The notes: a model not told the origin generated them from the letters alone. A DNA stretch of 64,000 nt from Streptomyces sp. NBC_00775 (GCF_036347135.1 NZ_CP108938.1:124001-188000); one strand, 5' to 3'; shown: positions 31,490 to 39,696, numbered from the stretch's first letter. Numbers and translations: made by a program.

Positions 31490-31900
31490 ATGCCGCGTAG
31501 GCGTCCCAAGGCCGTCCGCGCAGAGCGGTGCCGGCCACGATGGCAGTGTCCGGTCCTGAAGGTCCACGGTGTCTCCGCGCGGACTCGTGCAGCGATCCGC
31601 AGGGTCGAAGACCAAGAGATGTGGCCCAACGCGGTCGCTCACGCGCTCTCTCGTATCGAGTGGACTTTCGAGCAACCTGGCCGATATCTGGATGCCTCCG
31701 CGTTCTGCTCGCCCGGGATAAACGATGCCCGTGATGACCTGGAGTGGGCGATGCGGCACCTTCCTCTGGGAGCCAAGCGGGACTTGGGCCGACTGATCAC
31801 GCGCATCGATGAGGAATTCGAGCGCCGCACTTTGCCTGAACCCAACTACATCGAGTTGGCGACGTTCGGCTGGTGGTGGACCAGAACGTGTGAACGCTGA
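31490..31900 (+). CDS. Unknown protein, ISL3 passenger gene
   Basis: 136 residues from an ATG at 31490, lying between the transposase end and the right inverted repeat of the ISL3 element. No family is recognised. The first 35 residues are Arg-rich (MPRRRPKAVRAERCRPRW), the rest is acidic and helical, with VAHALSRIEWTFEQPGRYLD, RHLPLGAKRDLGRLITRIDE and a Trp-rich end (FGWWWTRT). ISL3 elements often carry unrelated passenger genes in this position. There is no membrane segment or signal peptide, and the function is unknown. Confidence 0.55.
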   Translation: MPRRRPKAVRAERCRPRWQCPVLKVHGVSARTRAAIRRVEDQEMWPNAVAHALSRIEWTFEQPGRYLDASAFCSPGINDARDDLEWAMRHLPLGAKRDLGRLITRIDEEFERRTLPEPNYIELATFGWWWTRTCER

Positions 31901-31983
31901 CGTGCCTGGAGCTCGTGTACCTTCCCTCCAATCGAACACACCGTCACTCTCCGCGACAGCTCCCCAAGATCTGTGCCAGAACC

Positions 31984-32198
31984 GAGTCGTGATGTCGTTT
32001 GTCGTTGAGCGTGGATGCCACGTCGTGTCGGCGAAGTCGAAGTCGCTGAGCTTTAACGGCACTTGGGGCCTTGTGGTGGGACGATGGCTGTGCTTTTCCC
32101 GCTGGGGGCACCGATGTGCATGTCGAAATCCAAGGCCGATCTGTACGCGGCGATCCGCCGGACAGCGCGTCACAGAGCACGAGTTGAGGAGTGAAGCG
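31984..32198. other. Spacer upstream of aldo/keto reductase
   Basis: No gene is seen. GTTGAGGAGTGAAGCG immediately before the ATG at 32199 supplies a good ribosome-binding site for the reductase. Confidence 0.4.
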
Positions 32199-33179
32199 AT
32201 GCAGTACACCCGTCTCGGCAGCTCCGGCCTCATCGTGTCCCGGATCGGCCTCGGCATGATGAGTTACGGCAACACCAGCCGCCGTGCCTGGCATCTCGCC
32301 GAAGAGGAGGCCGAGCCGATCGTGCGGCACGCGGTGGAGGCGGGCGTGACCCTGTTCGACACCGCCGACATGTACGACCGCGGCGCCAGCGAGGAGGTCA
32401 CCGGGCGGCTGCTCGCCAAGCTGTTCGACGACCGCGACGACTACGTGCTGGCCACCAAGGTGTACTACCCGATGAGCGAGAAGCCCGGCGCCCGCGGGCT
32501 GTCGCGCAAGCACATCCTCGCCTCCGTGGACACCTCCCTGCGCCGTCTCGGCACCGACCACATCGACCTCTACCAGATCCACCGCTGGGATGACGAGACG
32601 CCCATCGAGGAGACCATGGACGCGCTCGATGCCGTCGTACGGGCCGGGAAGGTCCGTTACCTCGGCGCATCGAGCATGTACGCATGGCAGTTCGCCAAGG
32701 CGCAGTACACCGCCGCACTCGCCGGCGGCACACGCTTCGCGGCCATGCAGAACCACTACAACCTCATCTACCGCGAAGAAGAACGGGAGATGATCCCCCT
32801 CTGCCTCGACCAAGGGGTCGGCATCCTGCCCTACAGCCCGCTCGCACGCGGACTCCTCGCGGGCAGCCGGGCACGCGGCGGCGAGCACACCACCACGCGC
32901 AGTGGCACCGACCCGCTCGCCGACACCCTCTACACGGAAGCCGACTTCGACGTCATCGACACGCTCCGCACCGTCGCCTCCGAACTCGGCCTGCCACCCG
33001 CGCAGACTGCCCTCGCCTGGCTGCTGGGCAAGGAAGGTGTCAGCGCCCCGATCGTCGGTGCGACCAGGCTCACCCACCTCCAAGACACCGTCGCAGCGCT
33101 CGATGTCACGCTCTCCCCAGAACAGGTGGAGCGCCTGGAAGCGGACTACCGACCGCACCCGGTGGCAGGACCCCATTGA
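32199..33179 (+). CDS. Aldo/keto reductase
   Basis: 326 residues; the ATG at 32199 follows GAGGAG and gives the canonical start MQYTRLGSSGLIVS. The catalytic tetrad of the TIM-barrel family is complete: Asp54 and Tyr59 (LFDTADMYD), Lys87 (LATKVYY) and His128 (YQIHRWD). The C-terminal NADPH-binding region SAPIVGATRLTHLQ is present. It is closest in pattern to the bacterial YajO/tas-type reductases that reduce aldehydes and ketones with NADPH. It is monocistronic; its TGA stop lies inside the first arm of a 19-bp palindrome that can act as terminator. Confidence 0.88.
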   Translation: MQYTRLGSSGLIVSRIGLGMMSYGNTSRRAWHLAEEEAEPIVRHAVEAGVTLFDTADMYDRGASEEVTGRLLAKLFDDRDDYVLATKVYYPMSEKPGARGLSRKHILASVDTSLRRLGTDHIDLYQIHRWDDETPIEETMDALDAVVRAGKVRYLGASSMYAWQFAKAQYTAALAGGTRFAAMQNHYNLIYREEEREMIPLCLDQGVGILPYSPLARGLLAGSRARGGEHTTTRSGTDPLADTLYTEADFDVIDTLRTVASELGLPPAQTALAWLLGKEGVSAPIVGATRLTHLQDTVAALDVTLSPEQVERLEADYRPHPVAGPH

Positions 33180-33215
33180 CTTGCTCCTCGGGCTGAAGCC
33201 CGAGGAGCAAGTCAA
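33176..33215. repeat. Perfect 19-bp palindrome, IS605-end relic and likely terminator
   Basis: Arms 33176-33194 and 33197-33215 are perfect, with loop GA. The first 31 bases are identical to 12696-12726 at the tnpB end of the IS605-type element. It overlaps the reductase stop codon. No tnp gene accompanies it here. Confidence 0.75.
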
Positions 33216-33458
33216 TCGCGTACGTAGCCACGCAGGGCCCAACATGGGGGCTGGCAGCGCGGGTTCGGCCACTTCGTACGGCATCGTGGCCGGTCAGCGA
33301 TGGCGTACCGGCTCGGCGGGAAGATCGCTGGGTATAGTGCAGGCGTTTCGGGGAACCGGCGACCCGGAGTCGGCCGACCTCACGCGCCACCTCGCGTTCA
33401 TCGGCATCCGGGACCCTGGCGGAGCGCCGGTGACCCATATCGCTGAGGAGGCCGTCCC
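33216..33458. other. Spacer upstream of SDR
   Basis: No gene is recognised. Bases just before 33459 (CTGAGGAGGCCGTCCC) give a strong ribosome-binding site for the SDR gene. Confidence 0.4.
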
Positions 33459-34157
33459 ATGGAACCCGTCACGCTGATCACCGGTGGCTCGACCGGAATC
33501 GGCGCCGCCACCGCCCGCGCCCTGCTCAAGCAGGGCCACCGCGTGGCCGTCACCGGACGTGACGCAGACAAGCTGGCCGCCTTCGCCGCTTCGGCCGGAG
33601 CGGGCGAGCGGCTGCTGACGATCACCGGCGACACCAGCGACGAGCACGATGTCGCCTCCGCCGTGCGCCGCGTGGTGGACGCGTGGGGCCGGCTGGACAA
33701 CGTCATCGCCAACGCCGGTTTCTCACTGCCCGGCAACCTGGAGAGCCACGCCCCCGAGGACATGCGCGCCATGGTCCTCACCAACGTTCTGGGCCCGGCC
33801 CTGCTGGTGCGGGAGACCCTGCCGCACCTCAGGGAGTCCAAGGGCCGGATCGTGATCATCGGTTCGGTCGCCGGGGTGCGCAACACGCCTGGCAACCTGT
33901 ACTCGGTCACCAAGTGGGCCGCGCACGCGCTGGCCGAGAACACCCGGCTGCTGGTCGGCAAGGACGGAGTCGGCGTGACCGTCGTCGCCCCCGGGGTGGT
34001 GGACACCCCGTTCTGGGACGAGCGCGGCGGCACCCCCGAGGCGACGCCGACGATGACCGCCGAGCAGATCGCGGACACGATCGTCTTCGCCGTCAACCAG
34101 TCCGCGGGCGTGGACATCAACCACATCACCATGCGGCCGACCGGGCAGCTCGGCTGA
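33459..34157 (+). CDS. Short-chain dehydrogenase/reductase (classical SDR)
   Basis: 232 residues, ATG at 33459. The Rossmann cofactor motif TGGSTGIG is at residues 8-15, NAG in NVIANAGFSL, the catalytic Ser in VIIGSVAGV, and the Tyr-x-x-x-Lys pair in YSVTKWAAH. The Arg in VTGRDADKL suggests NADP preference. The substrate is unknown; SDRs next to an aldo/keto reductase may act on related carbonyls, but a palindrome separates the two genes, so they are probably not one transcript. The length is typical for a classical SDR. Confidence 0.88.
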   Translation: MEPVTLITGGSTGIGAATARALLKQGHRVAVTGRDADKLAAFAASAGAGERLLTITGDTSDEHDVASAVRRVVDAWGRLDNVIANAGFSLPGNLESHAPEDMRAMVLTNVLGPALLVRETLPHLRESKGRIVIIGSVAGVRNTPGNLYSVTKWAAHALAENTRLLVGKDGVGVTVVAPGVVDTPFWDERGGTPEATPTMTAEQIADTIVFAVNQSAGVDINHITMRPTGQLG

Positions 34158-34739
34158 CGCCGCGCTCCCAACGACCGTACGATAAGGCGCCTTGGGCCCC
34201 CGCCGCATACCACGCGGTGCGGGCCGAAGGCGCCTTCGGGCGTCCGGATGGACGCGCGGTGACACGGTCGCAGCACGCAGCGCTCACGCCATGAGGGGCG
34301 GCCGCAGCGGGCCGCCAAAACCCGGATCAGGCCGCCCCGACCGCCGGTCAAGACGAGCAGGAGCAGACCGTGCGTCCAGCGCGCGCCCGGAAAGGCGGGG
34401 CGGCCGGCGCGTCCGGTGCGGGCACCGGGCGGGGATGAGGGCGCCGGGTGGGGATGAGGGCGCCGGGTGGGGATGAGGGCGCCGGGTGGGGATGAGGGCG
34501 CCGTCGACCAGCACGACCACGCCCCCTTGCCGGGCGATCCTCTTCCATGTCCGGTCCAGGCGCTCCGCGCGGGCAGCGGACAGCGGGCAGGTGGATCACT
34601 TCCAGCAGCCGGCCGCGCACGACCTCGACGGACACCTCATCGGGTGTGGCTCTGCCTGAGTGAGATCGCCGCGTGGGTTGTTGCTGCCAGGGATCGTTTG
34701 CCGGATCGTCGTGTCCAGAGTTCGGGGCGGGGAGGCGGC
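34158..34739. other. Degenerate region with transposase fragment and 19-bp tandem repeat
   Basis: On the minus strand about 34595-34500 reads LDRTWKRIARQGGVVVLVDG and ALIPT, the catalytic-core start of an IS5-superfamily transposase. It then dissolves into a tandem repeat of a 19-base unit (GATGAGGGCGCCGGGTGGG) present nearly four times at 34433-34502. No other gene is seen from 34158 to 34739. Confidence 0.5.
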
Positions 34740-34930
34740 GATGGTGTCGTGGGTGGAGGAACTGGAGCGGCGGGAGACTGCTGTACGGGATCGGATCGCT
34801 GAACTGCGTGGATAAATCGAGGAGTTGACGGACCTTCTGCTTGAGCAGGAAGGAGTGGTGTCGCGGCTGGAGATCATGCGGGAGACAATGAGTGAGATCT
34901 TCACCGCCCCTCACCGACATTCAAACCATC
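34740..34930 (+). pseudogene. Small coiled-coil protein, in-frame stop
   Basis: The ATG at 34740 opens VSWVEELERRETAVRDRIAE, a heptad-rich coil. An in-frame TAA at 34815 interrupts it, after which the same frame continues IEELTDLLLEQEGVVSRLEI, so the protein was once longer. The pattern matches small coiled-coil ORFs often seen next to Streptomyces insertion sequences. Confidence 0.5.
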
Positions 34931-34934
34931 TTGA

Positions 34935-35520
34935 ACGATCAAGCGAGCAGGCCCAGTTACATCGGCGCCCGTTAGCGCCGACGTGAACCGCCCCAGCCGG
35001 GCGACGCCAGCCAGCGCCGCCACCTTCAGGCCCTTATCTGTCATGGTTTGAGCGATGCGCAGCGCCTCGTTGGCATCAACAGCCCTGACCGCCACCACGA
35101 GGGCACCCAGTGTCATCTGCTTCCATACTCCGTCGAAGGTCTGGTCATTGCTGCTGATGGTCTGGGCGACGCGCTCGGCATCGGCGGCGATACGCAGCGC
35201 CTCACCGCCGTCAACAGCCGCCACCACCTCCGCAACCGCAGCCAGCGCCATCGCCCTCGAGCCTGTGTCGGTGATGCTCTGGGCAGTGCGCAGAGCCTTG
35301 GCCGCGTCGAGGGCCGCCATCGCCCCCGCGACGATGACCAGCACCTGCCCCTTCGAGTCGATGCCGGCCAGCGCCGTCAAGCCTCTATTGGTCCTGGTCT
35401 GGGCGATGCGCTCGGCATCGGCGGCGATACGCAGCGCCTCACCGCCGTCAACAGCCGCCACCACCCCCGCGATGTCACTCAGCGCCATCGACTTCTGCTG
35501 CTTGTTGGTGATGGAGCGGC
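34935..35520 (-). pseudogene. Fragment of a large helical-repeat protein
   Basis: The minus strand encodes about four to five copies of a 37-40 residue repeat with pattern VVAAVDGGEALRIAADAE followed by RIAQTxT. Similar repeats form the C-terminal sensor part of large actinobacterial STAND NTPase-like proteins. No nucleotide-binding or effector domain is present; upstream of 35520 the homologous frame is lost and the adjoining sequence is unrelated, so this is a truncated internal piece. Two repeats are nearly identical in DNA (see repeat entry), showing recent duplication. Calling the parent protein a STAND protein is inference. Confidence 0.5.
35156..35470. repeat. Two near-identical copies of about 70 bp
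   Basis: 35159-35228 and 35399-35468 share almost all bases, starting TCTGGGCGA(C/T)GCGCTCGGC and ending CAACAGCCGCCACCACC. They encode the same helical repeat on the minus strand. Confidence 0.75.
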
Positions 35521-35727
35521 ATGGTGATGACCGCGGCGGACATGCCCAATACCGGCCAGTCCAGGTGGCCGTGGCCGCTGCGGTGCAGCAGGCCGCCTCA
35601 GCCGTCAGGTCGTCGCTGACTGGAAGAAGATCGTCTGCCTGGCCTTTCCCGGCGGGCGCTGACACGCGAATACCGGCACGCACCAAGGTGGCCCGGCCGG
35701 TGTCCGGGCCACCTTGGACCGATGGGA

Positions 35728-36153
35728 TCAGGCGGGCTGCGGGGCGGGCGTCGCCGCAGCGGCCGCGACCTTGCGGGTCTCGCGCATCATCAGCAGGCCG
35801 TTGACCATCATCAGCGTCGCGGTCAGGCCGTGGACGCCGAGTGCGGTGGCCACGGAGCCGTGGTGGGCCAGCACGGTGGTCATGTCGCCGTACGCGGCGA
35901 GGGCCTCCACCAGCAGCACCCAGCCCAGCGCCCGGCGGTGGCCCGTCACCAGCAGGATGCCCAGGACCAGGGCCAAGACGACGTCGCGGATTCCCTTGAT
36001 GATCAGGAAGCCGCCGCCGTCGCCGGACGGCCAGCTCGGCAGGCCGAAGCCCGGCGCCGTCGTCTCCGGTCTCAGGATGAACTCCGTCCCGAACCAGAGG
36101 ATGAAGAGGATGAAGGCGGTGGCCAGGACGGTGTTGATCTTCTTCAGCGACAT
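35728..36153 (-). CDS. DUF4267 small membrane protein
   Basis: 141 residues, ATG at 36153 with AAGGAGAAG upstream. Four hydrophobic helices are predictable (about 8-28, 48-68, 78-95, 102-122), with the family motif GFGLPSWPSGDGGGFLIIKG and the GHRRALGW loop. DUF4267 proteins are common small membrane proteins in streptomycetes, usually controlled by a neighbouring regulator; their role is unknown. The next genes upstream on the same strand are fragments, so its original operon partner may have been lost. A TetR-controlled DUF1772 gene of similar type lies 0.8 kb away. Confidence 0.8.
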   Translation of the reverse strand: MSLKKINTVLATAFILFILWFGTEFILRPETTAPGFGLPSWPSGDGGGFLIIKGIRDVVLALVLGILLVTGHRRALGWVLLVEALAAYGDMTTVLAHHGSVATALGVHGLTATLMMVNGLLMMRETRKVAAAAATPAPQPA

Positions 36154-36215
36154 TGTTCTTCTCCTTGCGAGTCTTCGTGAGCTTGGTGGAGCCCGGTGAG
36201 TCGTATGGGGCCTGG

Positions 36216-36505
36216 TCAGGCGGCGCGGACGCGGCTGATGTCGCGTACCGGCGCGGAGAGGGCGGACAGAAGCGTGGCGCGCTCGGCCGGGTTCGCGTCC
36301 TCCAGGACGAGGCCGAAGAGGGCGAGCTTGGGCGTGTTGGCCACCAGGTGGTCGCCCAGGGAGGCCCATTCCTTTTCGGTGATGTGCTCGGCCGCGAGCG
36401 GAAGGAGGGTGGCCACCTCGTCGTCGAGGTGTTCGAGCAGGACTGCCCGGTGATCGGCGAGGGGCGCCAGGGCTTCTCCGGCTGCCCTCCCCCGGCTAGA
36501 GCTGC
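36216..36505 (-). pseudogene. Hemerythrin-like protein, C-terminal remnant
   Basis: The frame reads APLADHRAVLLEHLDDEVAT, then LLPLAAEHITEKEWASLGDH, matching the second half of hemerythrin HHE-type proteins, including the His and Glu iron-ligand helix. There is no start, and an in-frame stop closes the frame upstream near 36510. The first two helices are missing. Confidence 0.55.
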
Positions 36506-36509
36506 CGTG

Positions 36510-36800
36510 TCATACGTCGATCTGCTCGAAGATGTGCGGGTACGACACGATGTCGTCGGGGAACTCGGCCGCCATGCGCTGGAACTCCGGGCTGCCGAAC
36601 ACCGTGGCGAGCGCCTCGGTCGACTCCCAGACCGCGACGTTCATCAGAAGCTGACTGTCCGCCGTTCCCATGTGCATCTGCGGGGAGACGAATCCCGGCT
36701 GAGCCTTCATGAACTCGGCCTGCCTGCGAAAGAGGGCCAGGAACGCTTCAGTCCTCTCCTTCGGGACGAAGAAGGTGTTGCCCAGGACGCGTCCTGCAGA
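36510..36800 (-). pseudogene. Antibiotic biosynthesis monooxygenase-like (ABM) protein, 5'-truncated
   Basis: The C-terminal 85-90 residues are well preserved: NTFFVPKERTEAFLALFRRQ, then GFVSPQMHMGTADSQLLMNV, and the end MAAEFPDDIVSYPHIFEQID. This is a ferredoxin-like ABM fold. The first strand and start codon are replaced by unrelated sequence near 36795. ABM proteins are cofactor-free monooxygenases or haem-related enzymes. It abuts the hemerythrin remnant, so a deletion probably joined two genes. Confidence 0.6.
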
Positions 36801-36922
36801 TACCAGCTGAGTTCGAGGGAGTTGGTGTCCGGGTCCTGGATGTGGAGGGAGGTGGCGGTGCCGCACTTCGGGCGCACGGCCGAGCGGTTGCCGCTGACGA
36901 CCGGGCGGGTGAGTCCGCGGGC

Positions 36923-37369
36923 TCAGGTGAGGGCGGTGACCAGCAGGGTGAAGGCGGCGATGATGACGGCGACGCGGACGTAGTGGAAGCGGAGCCAGCG
37001 GTTCATCTGCTCCTTCCAGTCCTCGGGCCGGCTGTCGGGGGTCCACGTCTTGTTCCGGTTGTTGATCGGGACGAGCAGCAGGAGCGACATGATCACGCTG
37101 AGGATCAGCAGCGCGGCGGCGATGACGACCAGGCCCGTGCCGTGGTGATGCCATCCGGCGATGGCCCAGACCGCGGCGAGGACGAGCGAGCCGATGTACC
37201 AGAACGGCATCACGGCGCCGAGCATCCGGCCCCCGTGGGCGTGGCCGAGTTGGCCACTGTCCTCGGGGAGGGCGTTGAGGATCGGGTTCATGACGAAGGC
37301 GACGCAGAATTCCACCCCCACCATCAGGCCGACGACCACGGTGGTGAAGACCTCAAGTGCGTTGAGCAT
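36923..37369 (-). CDS. DUF1772 membrane protein
   Basis: 148 residues, ATG at 37369. The family pattern of four transmembrane helices is clear: about 5-30 (with MVGVEFCVAFVMNPIL), 50-72, 78-98 and 125-146, separated by a NRNKTWTPDSRPEDWKEQMN loop. DUF1772 proteins are often encoded opposite a TetR regulator and induced with it, perhaps in response to redox or quinone-like compounds. Here a TetR gene is divergent, with shared operator palindromes in the 91-bp gap. The function is unknown but the regulatory pairing is clear. Confidence 0.85.
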   Translation of the reverse strand: MLNALEVFTTVVVGLMVGVEFCVAFVMNPILNALPEDSGQLGHAHGGRMLGAVMPFWYIGSLVLAAVWAIAGWHHHGTGLVVIAAALLILSVIMSLLLLVPINNRNKTWTPDSRPEDWKEQMNRWLRFHYVRVAVIIAAFTLLVTALT

Positions 37370-37387
37370 GACTACCCCTCCTGAAAT

Positions 37388-37451
37388 CTAGTGTCGCTAG
37401 GTGATGAGGCAACGCTAGTACTACTGCCGCTTGCTTGTCTAGCGGCGCTAG
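37388..37451. promoter_or_regulatory. Paired TetR-type operators in the DUF1772/tetR gap
   Basis: Two 13-bp palindromes of form CTAGYGNCGCTAG lie at 37388-37400 and 37439-37451, with an extra half-site CGCTAG at 37413-37418. Placed between divergent starts, they fit autoregulation and control of the DUF1772 gene. Confidence 0.7.
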
Positions 37452-37460
37452 GATCGAATC

Positions 37461-38039
37461 ATGTCGGTACAGGAACGCAAGGAACGCCAACGGGCGGAGC
37501 GCGAGCGCCTCATCGTGGCGACAGCCCGCGAACTCGCCGAGCAGCAGGGCTGGGACGCGGTCACCACCCGCCGGCTCGCCGAGCGCATCGAGTACAGCCA
37601 GCCCGTCCTCTACAGCCACTTCCGCGGCAAACGGGAGATCATCGGCGCCGTCGCCCTCCAGGGCGCCACAGAGATGGCCGCGGCGGTGCGGGCCGCGACC
37701 GCCGCCGCGAACGGCCCGCGCGAGCAGGTCACCGCCCTCGCCCACGCCTACCTCGACTTCGCCGCACGCAACCCGGCGGTCTACGACGCCATCTTCCAGC
37801 TCGACGGCGGTCTGGCGTACGCACAGGAGGACACCCCGGAACCTCTCAAGGACGCCTTCGCCGCCCTGCTGGAAAGCCTCGGCGAGGTCGCCGGGGACGG
37901 CGTTGCCCCAGGGCTGTTCACCGAGGTGTTCTGGGCGTCCCTGCACGGGCTGGCCACCCTGACCCGGTCGGGACGGCTGCCGCCGGAGCACACCGAGCCG
38001 AGAGTGGAACTGCTGGTGGACCGCCTCGCCATGGCCTGA
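37461..38039 (+). CDS. TetR/AcrR-family regulator
   Basis: 192 residues, ATG at 37461. The N-terminal HTH is canonical: RERLIVATARELAEQQGWDA, VTTRRLAERIEYSQPVLYSH and FRGKREIIGAV. The C-terminal ligand domain is of the WHG type (LDFAARNPAVYDAIFQLDGG, GLFTEVFWASLHGLATL). It is divergent from the DUF1772 gene, and the intergenic palindromes are its likely binding sites. It probably represses both genes until a small hydrophobic ligand binds. A hairpin downstream ends the transcript. Confidence 0.88.
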   Translation: MSVQERKERQRAERERLIVATARELAEQQGWDAVTTRRLAERIEYSQPVLYSHFRGKREIIGAVALQGATEMAAAVRAATAAANGPREQVTALAHAYLDFAARNPAVYDAIFQLDGGLAYAQEDTPEPLKDAFAALLESLGEVAGDGVAPGLFTEVFWASLHGLATLTRSGRLPPEHTEPRVELLVDRLAMA

Positions 38040-38064
38040 CACACCATCCCGGCAGGCACGCAGC

Positions 38065-38082
38065 CGGGGCCCTCGGGCCCCG
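38065..38082 (+). terminator. Hairpin after tetR
   Basis: Perfect 8-bp arms CGGGGCCC and GGGCCCCG with loop TC, 26 bases beyond the tetR stop. The remainder of 38083-38510 contains no gene that I can support. Confidence 0.55.
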
Positions 38083-38516
38083 CCGCTGCCTGCCTGCGGA
38101 CCACACGGCGCAGCCGCAGACCGCCAGGCCCGTACCCCAGACGGGCATCCACCCCGCAAGCTGCGATGCTCATTGATCACCACCCGATGCGCGCCCCAAC
38201 GCCGCGCCATTCGCCGGTGCCATCGGCCGCCGCCTTCACGCGCTGGCCGCCGGCTGGTGCGGAGGACCGGACAGCCCGGTCCCCCAGAACACCCCGAAGG
38301 AGCTCAATAACCCTGCGGACTCCCGGCCATGGACACGCCTTTTGAGCGGTGCGACTTCCCCGCCACTCGGCGGTCCCTGGGCAGCCAGTACGTACGCCAC
38401 AGGCACCCAGCCCTGCTCCATCCGCTTTGCCACGCAACCTTGGCCGAACGACGTCTCCGTGAGCCAATGAGGCAAGCCGCCCGCCCGAACGGCAGGACAC
38501 CGCATGCCGGGCTGGG

Positions 38517-38522
38517 TATAAC
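38517..38522 (+). promoter_or_regulatory. Possible -10 element, leaderless start
   Basis: TATAAC lies nine bases before the GTG at 38531. Transcription starting about seven bases downstream of it would begin almost at the start codon, a leaderless arrangement common in actinobacteria. No good -35 is obvious. Confidence 0.35.
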
Positions 38523-38530
38523 CAGATGCT

Positions 38531-39010
38531 GTGCAGCTCTACAGGGGACAAAAGGAGTGGCGGCGGGACATGCAGATCACGGCGCCGTCACTGCGGTCGG
38601 GATACTTCAACGACCCGACGATCTGGACCGAGATACAAATCGACCTGTTCACCACGTTGTTGGAGGCTTCGGACAGCGGCGACAAGAAGGCGCGAAGCCA
38701 TCTGGAGTCCCAGCTCCTGCACATCCAAAGCGCCAAGCATGCAAATCCGTTCGTTTCCTGCAGTCGCAGGTGGTCAGTCGCCCAAGGCTTTGCTCTCTTC
38801 AACGACACGCCGGGATACGTGCTGAGCATTGTGGGTAGTGGAGCGGGGTTCGACTTCGCAGCAGTACGGGAGAGGCACGGCCTGTTCGGGGACGCCGTTG
38901 ACCACCTCTTCGAGTTCGGAGTTCCGAGGGTGCTGGGCAACGACTTCACGGTGGTGCAGGTGCACTACGTCCAACCCTTCGGCCGACCGACGGAGGTGGT
39001 CTTCCCATGA
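38531..39010 (+). CDS. ADP-ribosyltransferase/FRG-like protein of a candidate defence operon
   Basis: 159 residues. The GTG at 38531 is preferred over the ATG at 38570 because it keeps LYRGQ at residues 3-7. The sequence follows the order of FRG/ART-fold domains: Arg5 in LYRGQKEW with TAPSLRSG (15-24 region), a strand FVSCSRRWSVAQGFALF at 74-90 that fits the STS-type motif, and Glu129 in FEFGVPRV near the end. Such domains modify proteins or nucleotides with ADP-ribose from NAD. The match rests on motif order only. It overlaps the next gene by four bases (ATGA) and heads a three-gene operon with a SLATT membrane effector. Confidence 0.6.
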   Translation: MQLYRGQKEWRRDMQITAPSLRSGYFNDPTIWTEIQIDLFTTLLEASDSGDKKARSHLESQLLHIQSAKHANPFVSCSRRWSVAQGFALFNDTPGYVLSIVGSGAGFDFAAVRERHGLFGDAVDHLFEFGVPRVLGNDFTVVQVHYVQPFGRPTEVVFP

Positions 39011-39696
39011 GGGTGTCCTCGGTTGGCCTACCCGAGGCCTTCGGATATTTCGCCTGGGCCTTCGAGAACCTCCCTGCAACGTCGGGAATCGCCGAGTCGC
39101 TCACCCGCGACAGCGACGACCGTCTCGATGGGCTGGACTACGTGGTGCGACGCTCATTCTTCATCGAGACCGGACAGTTGCCCGGGGCTCTCGAGGACTA
39201 TCTAGAGCGCGGGCGATGGAGGTTCGCGTGGGAGCCGCCGCCTGGCGGATCCTCGGATGAGTATGGGCTAGCCACACCCACGGACTATGTGGACACCGTT
39301 GGCACCTTGCCGAGCAGGTACCTGAGTGCGCCAGAGCAATACTTCGGCGCCGACAGCCAGTCGTTGGGCCCCATGGCGGACGCAGCCGCCTACCGGTTGA
39401 TGCTCAACTGCTTTTTGATGGCGTTCCTGCAGGAACGCAGCTGTCTGCCCTGGCTTGGCGTCCTCATGCTCCGCGGACCACTTGATCGTCAGTTCACCAT
39501 CGCCCGCTTCCTTCACCTCATGACCGTCGCCGACGTCGTCGGACGATACGACAGTCCGCCGAGCCGTGACCTGGTGCTCGACTGGGCAAGCGCGATCGAC
39601 CGTGGGACCGTCTTCCTCCGACAGAACGTCTCCCTGCAGGGGGCGTTCCACACGTATCTGGCAGCACTCCGGCGCACCGACCGATGGGAAGAATGA
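39007..39696 (+). CDS. Unknown protein, middle gene of candidate defence operon
   Basis: 229 residues, ATG overlapping the upstream stop. No family is recognised. The chain is mostly helical and acidic, with several Trp/Tyr-rich segments (EAFGYFAWAFENLP, GRWRFAWEPPPGG) and a moderately hydrophobic helix (LMLNCFLMAFLQERSCLPWLGVL region, about 137-160) that could be buried or membrane-associated. A closing SLQGAFHTYLAALRRTDRW helix follows. It overlaps the ART-like gene and ends six bases before the SLATT gene, so the three are co-translated. It may be a sensor or adaptor; that is conjecture. Confidence 0.6.
   Translation: MRVSSVGLPEAFGYFAWAFENLPATSGIAESLTRDSDDRLDGLDYVVRRSFFIETGQLPGALEDYLERGRWRFAWEPPPGGSSDEYGLATPTDYVDTVGTLPSRYLSAPEQYFGADSQSLGPMADAAAYRLMLNCFLMAFLQERSCLPWLGVLMLRGPLDRQFTIARFLHLMTVADVVGRYDSPPSRDLVLDWASAIDRGTVFLRQNVSLQGAFHTYLAALRRTDRWEE

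Larger units (their letters stand above)
28002..31983. mobile_element. ISL3-family element with passenger gene, interrupted by IS110
   Basis: Perfect 22-bp inverted termini begin GGTTCTGGCACAGATCTTGG (28002-28023 and 31962-31983), and similarity continues imperfectly to about 50 bp. Between them lie a split and internally deleted ISL3 transposase, the IS110 insertion, and a passenger gene at 31490. No 8-bp target duplication is found, so the flanks have been rearranged. Confidence 0.75.

Noticed and set aside
34433..34502. CRISPR-like array
   Set aside because: The units are directly adjacent 19-mers without spacers, so it is a simple tandem repeat.
38236..38551. Minus-strand frame before the candidate defence operon
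   Set aside because: It has no start signal and no family; it overlaps the probable promoter of the operon.
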